Assembly (NCBI RefSeq): GCF_007290395.2
Contig: NZ_CP041656.2
Span: 1,178,001-1,242,000 of the forward strand
Reading direction: 5' to 3'
Source: Bradyrhizobium cosmicum
GTDB lineage: Bacteria > Pseudomonadota > Alphaproteobacteria > Rhizobiales > Xanthobacteraceae
DNA length: 64,000 nt
Part shown: piece after piece, positions 46,084 through 54,194 of the stretch
Layout: each line of letters starts with the position of its first letter
Position numbering within the stretch: position 1 is the first letter of the stretch
The notes under the pieces: generated by a model
What the model saw: the letters and a program-made list of their open reading frames with translations, nothing else
The model's database searches: none
Told to the model about the DNA's origin: nothing
Program-made: the position numbers and the translations under genes

Positions 46084-46106
46084 GGGCCGTATCCAGGGAG
46101 TCCTTC

Positions 46107-46643
46107 ATGCTGAAAGCCATTGCCATCATCGCCCTCGTGCTCGCGGTCGGGATCGCGGCCGTCCTCGCCTTTGCCTTCACCAAACCCGACACCTTCCGTG
46201 TCGAACGAAGCCTCAAAGTGAAGGCGCCGGCCGATGCCATCTATCCCCAGGTCGCTGATTTCCATCGCTGGACGGGCTGGTCGCCTTATGAGAACCGCGA
46301 TCCCGGCATGAAGCGCACCTACGGTGGAGCCGCGGCAGGAAAGGGCGCGACCTACGCCTGGGACGGCAACAACAATGTCGGCGCCGGCCATATGGAGATT
46401 CTGGAGGCGAGCTCGCCGTCGAAGCTGCGCATCAAGCTCGATTTCGAGCGTCCGTTCGAGGGCCACAACACCGCCGAGTTCACCTTTATGCCGCAGGGCG
46501 ATGCGACACAGGTCACATGGGCGATGCACGGTCCGGCCCCGTTCATGTCCAAGGTGATGCAGGTGTTCATCAACATGGACAACATGATCGGCAAGGATTT
46601 CGAGGCCGGCCTCGCCAGCCTGAAGAAGCTCACCGAGAAGTAA
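46107..46643 (+). CDS. SRPBCC family protein with N-terminal membrane anchor
   Basis: 178 aa from ATG 46107. One N-terminal TM (AIAIIALVLAVGIAAVLAFAF) then a START/Bet v1-like cavity fold: FRVERSLKVKAPADAIYPQVADFHRWTGWSPYE, LRIKLDFERPFEGHNTAEFTF and a terminal helix. Such proteins bind hydrophobic ligands; the reaction is unknown. A plausible ECF42 promoter lies just upstream and a VOC-type gene is 40 bp downstream, so both may be part of the sigma regulon. Confidence 0.9.
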   Translation: MLKAIAIIALVLAVGIAAVLAFAFTKPDTFRVERSLKVKAPADAIYPQVADFHRWTGWSPYENRDPGMKRTYGGAAAGKGATYAWDGNNNVGAGHMEILEASSPSKLRIKLDFERPFEGHNTAEFTFMPQGDATQVTWAMHGPAPFMSKVMQVFINMDNMIGKDFEAGLASLKKLTEK

Positions 46644-46683
46644 CGAGGCCTACTTCCGAAGGAAAACGAAGAGGAGAGAAACC

Positions 46684-47097
46684 ATGCTTAATCCCTATCT
46701 GTTCTATCAGGACACTTGCGAAACGGCGTTCAACTTTTACGCCAAGGTTCTGGGCGGCAGGATTGACGCCATGATGCGTTCGTCGGACGCGCCTCCTGAC
46801 ATGCCTGCCGCGCCCGGCCGCGAGAAGATGATCATGCATGCGCGGATGTCGCTGCCCGACGGCACGGTGCTGATGGCTTCCGACGTGCCGGCAGAGCACT
46901 TCAACAAGCCGCAGGGCTTTTCGATCTCGCTCACCCTCAAAGACCCCGCGGAGGGCGAGCGCAAGTTCAACGCGCTGGCCGACGGCGGCACCGTCACCAT
47001 GCCCTTCAGCAAGACGTTCTGGTCCAAGGGCTTTGGCATGTGCGTCGACAAGTTCGGCATTCCCTGGATGGTGAACTGCCCGGCCGAGGGAATGTGA
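46684..47097 (+). CDS. VOC superfamily protein, PhnB-like
   Basis: 137 aa, with AAGAGGAGAG upstream. The glyoxalase/VOC fold of the PhnB group is visible: MLNPYLFYQDTCETAFNFYAKVLGG, MHARMSLPDGTVLMASDVP, and the C-terminal GMCVDKFGIPWMVNCP. The metal ligands of true glyoxalases are not all apparent. PhnB-like and YCII proteins often sit beside ECF factors of this kind. Expressed with the SRPBCC gene. Confidence 0.92.
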   Translation: MLNPYLFYQDTCETAFNFYAKVLGGRIDAMMRSSDAPPDMPAAPGREKMIMHARMSLPDGTVLMASDVPAEHFNKPQGFSISLTLKDPAEGERKFNALADGGTVTMPFSKTFWSKGFGMCVDKFGIPWMVNCPAEGM

Positions 47098-47149
47098 CGG
47101 GCACGCTGGCCTGATGCCGTCACCTCATGGGCAGCTGGCCATGTGCCTC

Positions 47150-47500
47150 TCAGCGGATCGATCCGGTCACGTCCTCGCCGGACGGCGGCGACTGTACGCA
47201 GCGTGGGCAGATCACCAGCTTGGTGCCGAGCTGCCTGTCGTTCTCCGCTTCGATCTCGTCATGGACCGCCCACCATGCTTCGGAGTACGGGCGCAAGGTG
47301 CCGAGCACTCTCCGGCGCTCCTGATTGGGATCTTCCTGCGCAGGCGCGGGGATCGCTGCGCGCCGCTTTGTGACGGAGGTGCGGTTCGGGTTCTGGCCGA
47401 AGCCGTCCCATGCGATTGGACGATGCTCCTGCGCCGGCGCCGCCGCGCATCCCATGAGCGCTGCGCAAAAAGTGAGCAAGACGAAGCCGCGTCGAATCAT
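47150..47500 (-). CDS. Putative lipoprotein
   Basis: 116 aa from ATG 47500 (MIRRGFVLLTFCAALMGCAAAP). The lipobox ALMGC places the lipidated Cys at residue 18. The mature part has PIAWDGFGQNPNRT and TLRPYSEAWWAVHDEIEAENDRQLG, then CPRC near the C-terminus. No function recognised. Convergent with the VOC gene, 52 bp apart. An extension to 47680 exists but would bury the lipoprotein signal. Confidence 0.75.
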   Translation of the reverse strand: MIRRGFVLLTFCAALMGCAAAPAQEHRPIAWDGFGQNPNRTSVTKRRAAIPAPAQEDPNQERRRVLGTLRPYSEAWWAVHDEIEAENDRQLGTKLVICPRCVQSPPSGEDVTGSIR

Positions 47501-47786
47501 GCCGAACCCTTGGTGCGATACGCGACTCGCAAACTCCGCGTGGGAAGGTTTGCATCGCGCCGTTAAATGGAACTTAAGGGAAACGGCGTGGCCGGCATGG
47601 CCGAATATGAACTGCTGCTTTCGCATCACTTTGCGAGCGCAGTGAGGCCGCTTCGTGAAATGATACGGACCGCATCGCACAACAACTGGCGCAATATTAG
47701 GCTGTGAACTGCGTGTCAGAATCGGTAATCATTCCTTCATAAATTCTACAAACTGGGGCGGGCGTGATTTGGAAGGGGAGCGACCG

Positions 47787-47879
47787 ATGGCGGCGGCGCT
47801 GCAGATCAATTTTGCACTGTGGGGTATGCTCATCTGCGCGAGCATGGAATTGGCGCAGATGATCCAGAGGCTCTACTAG
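47787..47879 (+). CDS. Small hydrophobic protein (30 aa)
   Basis: 30 aa from ATG 47787, preceded by GGAAGGGGAG at a good distance. The product is one amphipathic/hydrophobic helix (INFALWGMLICASMELAQMI). The strong ribosome-binding site and clean hydrophobic pattern support it; length makes it uncertain. A 100-aa minus-strand frame overlaps (47697-47999) and starts with a plausible hydrophobic helix, so either strand could be coding. Confidence 0.45.
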   Translation: MAAALQINFALWGMLICASMELAQMIQRLY

Positions 47880-48157
47880 CGCTGACGAGCGAGTGGCCGG
47901 CGGCAATCTCGCCGACGCGCCCGGCCTGCTGGCTCGGATGACCTGCAAGCTCATGAGAAATGCGATGAGCGTGAAGCTGACGCTTGCGATCACAACCATC
48001 GGAAGAATGTAGTTGCGCGGCCGCGCGGTCTGCGGCCTCCGTCGTCGCGGCGGATCTCCGCCCCGCCAGGCGGCTTGCGACGAAATTTGCAGAACTGCCT
48101 ATTCGTCGGACAGTAGCAGGTGCAAGCCGGTCACGTCCCGGGCGGGCGGCGTGATCC

Positions 48158-48595
48158 TCACCGGCAGCGTGAGTAGATCGCGGTGAGGTCGCGTCCCTTC
48201 AACAGAAGCAACCGTGACGAGAGCCCGCCGCGGCGGCTGATCCAGTCGCGCACCGGGCCCGGATAGGCTTGAAGCACCGCGTCCGATGCTTCCGGTTCGG
48301 CATAGAAGCGGCCACGCCGGTCGACCGAACGCGCCGCATGAAAGCCGAGCACGGCGCGTTTTGTCACACAGATGCGCTCACCCGGGACGACGCTCAGCAC
48401 CAGCGTGCAGGCAGACAGGCAGGGTCCGTCGATCACCACGCGCTCGCCGCTCTCGCGCACTTTCTCGAACAGATCGAGGAACGGCCCGACCTGGCCTCCC
48501 GGCGACTGGATGATGCGGATTTCGGCCGCGGAGGGATCGGCCGCGAGCAGCGCGGATGCGAGCATCAGGACCTTGAAGATGATGACGCGTCGCAT
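48158..48595 (-). CDS. Exported protein with ClpP/crotonase-like core, unknown function
   Basis: 145 aa from ATG 48595 (MRRVIIFKVLMLASALLAADPSAAE), a Sec signal. The mature sequence has IRIIQSPGGQVGPFLDLF, VVIDGPCLSACTLVLSVVPG and VTKRAVLGFHAARS. This resembles periplasmic proteins of the ClpP/crotonase superfamily (COG3904-like), where Ser in CLSACT would be in the nucleophile position and His in GFHAA nearby. Catalysis is not established. Ends CR with paired Cys that may form a disulfide. Single gene. Confidence 0.72.
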   Translation of the reverse strand: MRRVIIFKVLMLASALLAADPSAAEIRIIQSPGGQVGPFLDLFEKVRESGERVVIDGPCLSACTLVLSVVPGERICVTKRAVLGFHAARSVDRRGRFYAEPEASDAVLQAYPGPVRDWISRRGGLSSRLLLLKGRDLTAIYSRCR

Positions 48596-48670
48596 GAACT
48601 CTCCACGAATTCGGTTCCGCAAGGTGGGCATGATGCTTGCGCGCCTTTGCCCACCTTACAATTTCCGTGC

Positions 48671-49459
48671 CTATCCGTTCCGCCGTTGGCCGCGCAGCGT
48701 CGGCAGGCCAATGCCAGCCGCATCGAAGCCGCCATCGACGGCCAAAATTTGGCCGGTGATGTAGCTCGCGCTTCCCGAGCACAGGAAATAGATCGCTTCC
48801 GCGAGTTCCTCCTCCAGGCCGTAGCGGTTGAGCGGAATGGCGTCGTGATAGTCGGCGCGGATCTCCCGGGTGTGCACCTGCTTTGCCATCGCGGTGTCGA
48901 CCGGCCCCGGCGCCACCGCGTTGACGCGGATGTTGAGGGAAGCGAGCTCGACCGCGAGCTGTTTCGTCAGGTGCGCAAGGCCCGCCTTGCTGGTGCCGTA
49001 GGCCGAGCGCAGCGTCGAGGCGCGCACTGCCGAGATCGAGGTGATGTTGACGATGGCGCCGCCGTGGCCGTCCCGCATCAGCGGCACCGCCGCCTTGGTG
49101 CAGAGGAAGGGGCCGGTGAGGTTGACCTCGAGCACGCGGCGCCAGTCGGCCTCCGACGTCTCCATCAGCGGCGCGAACACGGCAATGCCGGCGTTGTTGA
49201 CGAGCGCATCCAACCGGCCGAATTTCTGCTCGACCGTCGTCATCGCGGCATCGACGGCGGCGGCATCCGAGACGTCGCAAGTGAGCGCCAGCGTCGCCTC
49301 GCCTTGGCCGATTTCGGCGACGGCACTGCCGAGCAACTCGCCCTCGATGTCGAGCAGCGCCACGCGCCAGCCTTCGGCGAGAAATTTCTTCGCCGTCGAA
49401 AGCCCGATGCCGCGCGCGGCGCCGGTGACGAGAGCGACTTTTTGCGGAGAGGCGGGCAT
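48671..49459 (-). CDS. SDR family oxidoreductase (FabG-like)
   Basis: 262 aa. TGAARGIG cofactor motif, NNAG, catalytic Ser in NITSISAV, Tyr-x3-Lys in YGTSKAG, and the C-terminal ITGQILAVDGGFDAAG. A typical 3-oxoacyl-ACP reductase-like SDR; the substrate is unknown. ATG 49459 gives MPASPQKVALVTGAARG. It is transcribed away from the small exported-protein genes and lies just downstream of a chemoreceptor gene on the same strand. Confidence 0.93.
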   Translation of the reverse strand: MPASPQKVALVTGAARGIGLSTAKKFLAEGWRVALLDIEGELLGSAVAEIGQGEATLALTCDVSDAAAVDAAMTTVEQKFGRLDALVNNAGIAVFAPLMETSEADWRRVLEVNLTGPFLCTKAAVPLMRDGHGGAIVNITSISAVRASTLRSAYGTSKAGLAHLTKQLAVELASLNIRVNAVAPGPVDTAMAKQVHTREIRADYHDAIPLNRYGLEEELAEAIYFLCSGSASYITGQILAVDGGFDAAGIGLPTLRGQRRNG

Positions 49460-49566
49460 GGGCTGATCTGTCCTTCTGTCGGAAGCGGGAGCCGCAAGGG
49501 CGGCCCGCGCCTTTTACTGCGCTTTCGTTCCGGCAAGAAGGACGGAGATGGATAAAGGTGGTTTGC

Positions 49567-51231
49567 CTAGGACAGCTCCGCCGATGCGCGCTGCATGTTG
49601 GCCGACATATCGGCTGTCACCGCGCTCTGCTCCTCGACTGCCGCGGCGGTGGTGGCGATGAACTCGTTGACGCCGGCGATCGCGACCTTGATCGCGGTCA
49701 GCGAGCTGGCGACGTCGCCGGAGATGGTGTTCAGCGCGTCGATTTCGGACGTGATCGTGTCGGTCGCCTGCTTGGCCTGGCTCGCGAGGTTCTTCACCTC
49801 GGAGGCGACCACCGCAAAGCCGCGGCCGGCCTCGCCGGCGCGCGCCGATTCGATGGTGGCGTTGAGCGCGAGCAGGTTGATCTGGCTGGTGATGCCGGAG
49901 ATCATCTCGACGATGCCGCTCATGGCCTGCGCGGCCGCGTTCAGCTTCTGTGCCTGGCCGTCGGCGGCGTCGACCCGGCTGGTCGCGACTTTGGAGTTCT
50001 CGCGCGACTTCGCCATGGTCTCGGAGATTTCGCGGATCGAAGCGCTCATCTCTTCGCTGCCGGCCGCGACCGCCTCGATCAGTCCGCGGGCATTGTCGGC
50101 CTTCTTGCGGCCGATCGCCTGCGCGGTGATGTCGGTGGCGTATTTCACCACCTTGTAGGGTTTGCCGTTGAGGTCGAAGATCGGGTTGTAGGACGCCTGG
50201 ATCCAGATCTCACGGCCACCCTTGGCGATCCGCTTGTATTCGGCGGCCTGGTATTCGCCGCGATTGAGCGTCTCCCAGAACTGGCGGTAGGTCGCCGAGT
50301 TTTTTTCGCTCGGCTCGACGAACATGCTGTGGTGCTGGCCCTTGATCTCGGCCAGCGAATAGCCCATCGCGTTCAGGAAGTTTGGGTTGGCGGTGCGGAT
50401 CGTGCCGTCCATGTTGAACTCGATCACGGCCTGCGACTTCTGGATCGCGGCGAGCTGGCCGTCATTGTCGGCCGCCTTCATCTTCTGCGCGGTGACGTCG
50501 GTCGCGAACTTCACCACCTTGAAGGGCCTGCCCATCTCGTCGAGGATCGGGTTGTAGGTTGCGAGAATCCAGATCTCCTTGCCGCCCTTGCCGATCCGCT
50601 TGTATTCGGCGGCCTCGAACTGGCCACGGTTCAGCCGCGCCCAGAAATCGGCATAGGCGGCGCTGGCACGATCCTCCGGCGTCACGAACATGCTGTGATG
50701 CTTGCCCTGGATCTCGTCCAGCGCATAGCCCATCGCATTGAGGAAGTTCTCGTTGGCGGTGACGATGGTGCCGTCCATGTTGAACTCGATCACGGCCTGG
50801 GCGCGACTGATCGCGGCGATCTTGCCCGCGTCCTCCAGGGTCCGCATCTTGTAAGCCGTGATGTCGGTGGCGAACTTGATGAAGCTGACCACCTTGCCGT
50901 TCTCGTCGAGCAGCGGCGCGTAGGAGGCGTGGACCCAGACTTCCTTGCCGTTCTTGCCGAAGCGGCGGTATTGCGTGGTCTGGAACTCGCCGCGGTTCAG
51001 GCTGGCCCAGAAGTCACGATAGCGGGCGCTCTCGCGCTCGGCCGGGCTGACGAAGATGCTGTGATGCTTGCCCTTGATCTCGGCGAGCGAATAGCCGCTC
51101 ATCTTAAGAAGATTCTCGTTGGCGTCGAGGATGGTGCCGTCGAGATCGAATTCGATGACGGCTTGGGACCGATCGAGCGCCTCGACCTCGGCGATCGCGT
51201 GCCTGACTTTCTTGCTCTGGAAATTGAACAC
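49567..51231 (-). CDS. Soluble chemoreceptor with three tandem PAS domains
   Basis: 554 aa. Three PAS domains (about residues 10-130, 135-255, 258-375) each contain SQAVIEFxxDGTIxxANENF/NPNF, KGKHHSxFV and a PAC segment ([31 protein letters not shown]). The signalling tip follows ([43 protein letters not shown]). No TM or signal, so it is cytoplasmic, like aerotaxis-type receptors. PAS 2 and PAS 3 are nearly the same, suggesting recent duplication. The signalling domain is shorter than in classical MCPs. Confidence 0.95.
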   Translation of the reverse strand: MFNFQSKKVRHAIAEVEALDRSQAVIEFDLDGTILDANENLLKMSGYSLAEIKGKHHSIFVSPAERESARYRDFWASLNRGEFQTTQYRRFGKNGKEVWVHASYAPLLDENGKVVSFIKFATDITAYKMRTLEDAGKIAAISRAQAVIEFNMDGTIVTANENFLNAMGYALDEIQGKHHSMFVTPEDRASAAYADFWARLNRGQFEAAEYKRIGKGGKEIWILATYNPILDEMGRPFKVVKFATDVTAQKMKAADNDGQLAAIQKSQAVIEFNMDGTIRTANPNFLNAMGYSLAEIKGQHHSMFVEPSEKNSATYRQFWETLNRGEYQAAEYKRIAKGGREIWIQASYNPIFDLNGKPYKVVKYATDITAQAIGRKKADNARGLIEAVAAGSEEMSASIREISETMAKSRENSKVATSRVDAADGQAQKLNAAAQAMSGIVEMISGITSQINLLALNATIESARAGEAGRGFAVVASEVKNLASQAKQATDTITSEIDALNTISGDVASSLTAIKVAIAGVNEFIATTAAAVEEQSAVTADMSANMQRASAELS

Positions 51232-51587
51232 GTGATGCTCCGTAAGACTCGAAAGGCGGTTCCAAAAGGGATCGACGTACCGTTCCGCTTAGCGGAAAAG
51301 TTGCATAGGCTCGTTGAGCAACTGTAAACCCCTGCAAGAACCTGCGCGTCTTCCGTGGTTTTCCGCGGGGAACGTATCTCGTTCAGGTTGAAAGCATTCT
51401 CGATTCATATGCACGGCAGAATTCATATGTCGGCGACGCCGCGGCCGTAATTGTACGGGCGTAATTTGAAAAATATTTCCGCGTTCAGCGGGTGTGTCGC
51501 AGCGATCGATTGGTGGCGGCACAACGCGATGCGGCCGGTTCGTCGAATGGTCGCGCGCCACGGCCTGCAAAATAATGTTCGCGCCAA

Positions 51588-51617
51588 TGTCGGTTCCGAA
51601 ACGGGTCGCTCGTCTTA
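51588..51617 (+). promoter_or_regulatory. Putative ECF42 promoter P3 (TGTCGG-N17-CGTC)
   Basis: TGTCGG at 51588-51593 and CGTCTTA from 51611, 17 nt apart, 71 nt before the DGPF gene at 51686. CGTCTTA is identical to P1. Confidence 0.65.
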
Positions 51618-51631
51618 CAGCGGCACCGTTG

Positions 51632-51667
51632 CCATTCCGGTCCTCCGCCTCGCTCCCCGGAATGACG
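51632..51667. repeat. Short remnant of family D repeat
   Basis: CATTCCGG at the left and CCGGAATGACG at the right match the ends of the family D element at 52529. It lies in the 454-bp gap 51232-51685, which otherwise holds only promoter P3 and the chemoreceptor leader. Confidence 0.5.
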
Positions 51668-51685
51668 AAGCAAGAGGAACTCTCC

Positions 51686-52090
51686 ATGCGTTTCATGATG
51701 CTGATGATCCCGCTCGGCTACGAGACCGCGCCGCCGGACGTCCAGCTCGATCCCGACCGCGTCGCCGCGATGATGCGCTACAACGAAGCGCTGAAGGACG
51801 CCGGCGTCCTGGTCACACTCGACGGCCTGCATCCGCCCTCGATGGGCGCGCGCGTCTCGTTTGCGACCGGCGAGCCGGTTGTGACCGATGGCCCCTTCAC
51901 CGAGGCCAAGGAAGTCCTGGGCGGCTATTGGATGATCGAGGTGACCTCGCGCGCGGAGGCGATCGCCTGGGCCAGGCAATGCCCGGCCTCCGCCAACGAG
52001 CTGATCGAGATCCGGCAGGTGCAGGAGATGGCCGACTTCTCGCCGGAGGTGCAGGCCGCCGCCGCCGGTTTCGCCGACCTGAAGACGTAG
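51686..52090 (+). CDS. YCII-related protein with exact DGPF motif
   Basis: 134 aa from ATG 51686, with AAGAGGA upstream. MRFMMLMIPLGYE is followed by VTDGPFTEAKEVLGGYWMIEV, which carries the DGPF tetrad exactly, and IEIRQVQEM. This is the common DGPF branch linked to ECF42 sigma factors. The shared TGTCGG-N17-CGTC promoter links it to the sigma gene 7 kb away. It is followed by a second YCII-like gene 62 bp downstream. Confidence 0.9.
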   Translation: MRFMMLMIPLGYETAPPDVQLDPDRVAAMMRYNEALKDAGVLVTLDGLHPPSMGARVSFATGEPVVTDGPFTEAKEVLGGYWMIEVTSRAEAIAWARQCPASANELIEIRQVQEMADFSPEVQAAAAGFADLKT

Positions 52091-52152
52091 CCAAAAGCGG
52101 CCGCGATAGACATGCGCGGCTGTCGTCAATCATCAATCAAAGGAGAAAACCG

Positions 52153-52518
52153 ATGAGCACCGAACACAAATTCCTCGCCGTCTATCTCGGCAGCATGACC
52201 GGCCCGAAAATGGCCGCCTGGCAGGCGCTGCCCGAGGTCGAACGCAAGGCGAAGGAGCAGGAGGGGCTGGCTGCCTGGCACGGCTGGGTCGAAAAGCACA
52301 AGGCCGCCATCGTCGAGCTGGGCGGCCCGCTGGGCAAGACCCGGAAGATCGACGCCGGCGGCGTGACCGAAATCAGCAATGCGCTGACCGGGTTTACGGT
52401 GGTGCGCGCAGCCTCGCAGGAAGCCGCGGCGGAGCTGTTCAAGAACCATCCGCACTTTGCGATCTTCCCGGGCGAGTCCGTTGAAGTCATGCCGGTCCTG
52501 CCGATCCCGGGTCGGTAG
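52153..52518 (+). CDS. YciI-like protein
   Basis: 121 aa from ATG 52153, with AAAGGAG upstream. FLAVYLGSMTGPKMAAWQALPEVERKAKEQEGLAAWHGWVEKHK and ITNALTGFTVVRA-type segments indicate a YCII-like ferredoxin fold; there is no DGPF (GGPLGKT is in that position). Function unknown. It is probably co-transcribed with the DGPF gene upstream. Confidence 0.85.
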   Translation: MSTEHKFLAVYLGSMTGPKMAAWQALPEVERKAKEQEGLAAWHGWVEKHKAAIVELGGPLGKTRKIDAGGVTEISNALTGFTVVRAASQEAAAELFKNHPHFAIFPGESVEVMPVLPIPGR

Positions 52519-52528
52519 GCTCGCACGG

Positions 52529-52605
52529 TCATTCCAGGGCGGTCCGCAGGACCGAACCCGGAATCCCACATTCCGGGTTCGACGCTGCGCGTCGCCCCGG
52601 AATGA
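52529..52605. repeat. Palindromic intergenic repeat, family D (CATTCCAGGG...CCGGAATGAC type)
   Basis: CATTCCAGGGCGG at the left and CCCCGGAATGAC at the right enclose hairpins (GGTCCGCAGGACC and CCCGGAATCCCACATTCCGGG). It sits between the YciI-like and TetR genes and resembles intergenic repeats of Bradyrhizobium genomes. Confidence 0.75.
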
Positions 52606-52637
52606 CGAGTGAGGGCTAGTGACCTCCACCCCCGGCT

Positions 52638-52658
52638 CATGTAAAGGTCGTTCACATG
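52638..52658. promoter_or_regulatory. Operator-like palindrome at the TetR gene start
   Basis: ATGTAAAGGTCGTTCACAT (52639-52657) has dyad symmetry and matches 14 of 19 positions of the palindrome at 53470. It overlaps the region just before and at the TetR start codon, as expected for autoregulation. Confidence 0.6.
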
Positions 52659-53402
52659 AGCTGGCGCAAGGAGACGCGCCGCGCCGAGCGCGGCTATCAC
52701 CACGGCAATCTGAAGGAAGCCCTGTTGCAGGCCGCCCTCGGGCTGATCGCCGAGAAGGGCGCGGCCGGCTTCACCTTCGCCGATGCCGCGCGCATGGCCG
52801 GCGTCAGCGCCGCGGCGCCCTACCGGCATTTCCGCGACCGTGAGGAGTTGCTGTCCTCGATCGCGCAGCGCGGTTTCGAGCAGTTCGAGGCGCGGTTGAC
52901 CGCGGCCTGGGACGACGGCCGGCCCGACACCGTCACCGCGTTCGAGCGCGTCGGCCGGGCCTATCTCGCCTTCGCCCGCGAGGAGCCGGCCTTCTACAAC
53001 GCGATGTTCGAGTCGGGATTGCCGGTCGACGCCAATCCGGCGCTTCAGGCCGCCAGCGAGCGCGCTTTCAACATCATCCGCGCCGCCGCCGAGCGCCTCG
53101 CGGCGCTGGCTCCGCCGGGCACGCCTCGTCCGCCGGCCATGATGATGGCGCTGCACATCTGGTCGATGGCGCATGGCGTAGCGTCGCTGTTCTCACGCGG
53201 CGACGCCGCGCGGCGAAAATTGCCGATGTCGCCGGACGAACTGCTCGAGGCCGAGGTGCTGATCTATCTGCGCGGCCTCGGCTTCCCGACCGACCGCCGC
53301 GCCCCGCCGAAGCCGAAAAGCGCCGAGCCGCCGCCGGTGCCACCGGAGGCATCCTCCGGTTCTGGCGTGCCGCCCGGCGGCCCCTGGGGCAAGCCGAAAT
53401 AA
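52656..53402 (+). CDS. TetR/AcrR family regulator (WHG-type C-terminal domain)
   Basis: 248 aa. The helix-turn-helix is at about residues 30-60 (FTFADAARMAGVSAAAPYRHFRDREELLSSI) after the basic RRAERGYHHGNLKEAL start typical of this subgroup. The ligand domain (PAFYNAMFESGL ... ALHIWSMAHGVASLF) is the WHG type. A Pro-rich tail ends PPGGPWGKPK. Matching palindromes at its own start and before the DUF2852 gene suggest that it represses both. Confidence 0.93.
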   Translation: MSWRKETRRAERGYHHGNLKEALLQAALGLIAEKGAAGFTFADAARMAGVSAAAPYRHFRDREELLSSIAQRGFEQFEARLTAAWDDGRPDTVTAFERVGRAYLAFAREEPAFYNAMFESGLPVDANPALQAASERAFNIIRAAAERLAALAPPGTPRPPAMMMALHIWSMAHGVASLFSRGDAARRKLPMSPDELLEAEVLIYLRGLGFPTDRRAPPKPKSAEPPPVPPEASSGSGVPPGGPWGKPK

Positions 53403-53442
53403 AATTGCGCAAATAATTCGCCCGCACTGTCAGGCGGCCAGC

Positions 53443-53488
53443 TTGACAAAACGACGGGATGGTCTAGCTATGTAAATGTTATTTACAT
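53443..53488 (+). promoter_or_regulatory. Promoter with overlapping perfect palindrome before the DUF2852 gene
   Basis: TTGACA at 53443-53448 is a good -35 box. ATGTAAAT (53470-53477) and ATTTACAT (53481-53488) form a perfect 19-bp palindrome with a GTT centre where the -10 region would be. A repressor bound there would block the promoter. It is the best-matched partner of the TetR-start palindrome. Confidence 0.7.
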
Positions 53489-53510
53489 TCACAACGGCGC
53501 TGGTGCCGTG

Positions 53511-54008
53511 ATGGAGATGGAGATGGCCTACACCGCTGATGTCAATCGATGGCGCGGTCCTTCGGAACAACACTACGAGCGTCCCCGCATGCTCGAGACG
53601 CCCTGGCATCCCGGCTGGATCGCCGTGACCATCCTCGGCTTCATCCTGTGGTGGCCGATCGGACTTGCCCTTCTCTTTTTCACACTCGGGAGCAGAAGAA
53701 TGTCGTGCTGGAGCAATCAGGACCGCTGGCAGAACAAGATGGAGCGGATGCAGTACAAGATGGATCGCATGCGCGGCCGCATGGAGCGCCGTGGTTTCGG
53801 CTTCGGCTTCGGGCCGCCCTCGAGCGGCAACCGCGCCTTCGACGAATACCGCACTGAAACGCTGCAGCGGCTCGAGGAAGAGCAGGTCGAGTTCAAGAAC
53901 TTCCTCGATCGTCTGCGCCACGCCAAGGACAAGGAAGAGTTCGACCAGTTCATGGCCCAGCACAAGACGCGTCCGACCCCGCCGCCGACCGATCAGCAGC
54001 AAGGCTGA
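53511..54008 (+). CDS. DUF2852 membrane protein
   Basis: 165 aa from ATG 53511; ATG at 53517 and 53523 and GTG 53508 are alternatives. The conserved core is TPWHPGWIAVTILGFILWW and PIGLALLFFTLGSRRMSCW, one or two TM segments. A long charged helix follows (KMERMQYKMDRMRGRMERR), a Gly/Phe-rich stretch and a coiled-coil-like C-terminal part (RLEEEQVEFKNFLDRLRHAKDKEEFDQFM). Function unknown; probably membrane-associated and stress-induced, since it appears controlled by the adjacent TetR. Confidence 0.85.
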   Translation: MEMEMAYTADVNRWRGPSEQHYERPRMLETPWHPGWIAVTILGFILWWPIGLALLFFTLGSRRMSCWSNQDRWQNKMERMQYKMDRMRGRMERRGFGFGFGPPSSGNRAFDEYRTETLQRLEEEQVEFKNFLDRLRHAKDKEEFDQFMAQHKTRPTPPPTDQQQG

Positions 54009-54070
54009 TCCGGACGCCGACGCCTCTCAAGCCTTCAGGCGCATGCCCCCAAAGTCCTGATGGCCCCGAG

Positions 54071-54110
54071 CCGCCCGCCTGCGCAACGCGCAGGCGGGCG
54101 GGTTGGTTTT
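54071..54110 (+). terminator. Intrinsic terminator after the DUF2852 gene
   Basis: CGCCCGCCTGCGC (54072-54084) pairs perfectly with GCGCAGGCGGGCG (54088-54100) around an AAC loop, followed by GGTTGGTTTT. Confidence 0.75.
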
Positions 54111-54194
54111 GGAGGACATGAGAACCAACTGCCGACGATCCAACACCAAGACTTGCGGCGTTCGCCGCGCGCCTGATGTTGGACGATTTGGATC

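Noticed and set aside
47697..47999. 100-aa minus-strand frame starting with a hydrophobic helix
   Set aside because: The beginning looks membrane-like but the rest is Arg/His-rich without pattern, and the plus-strand 30-aa gene has a better ribosome site. Left undecided and not annotated.
48083..48157. Coding-like stretch just beyond the exported ClpP-like gene in another frame
   Set aside because: It could suggest a frameshifted C-terminus, but the gene already ends naturally in a Cys-containing tail and no start codon exists for the stretch.
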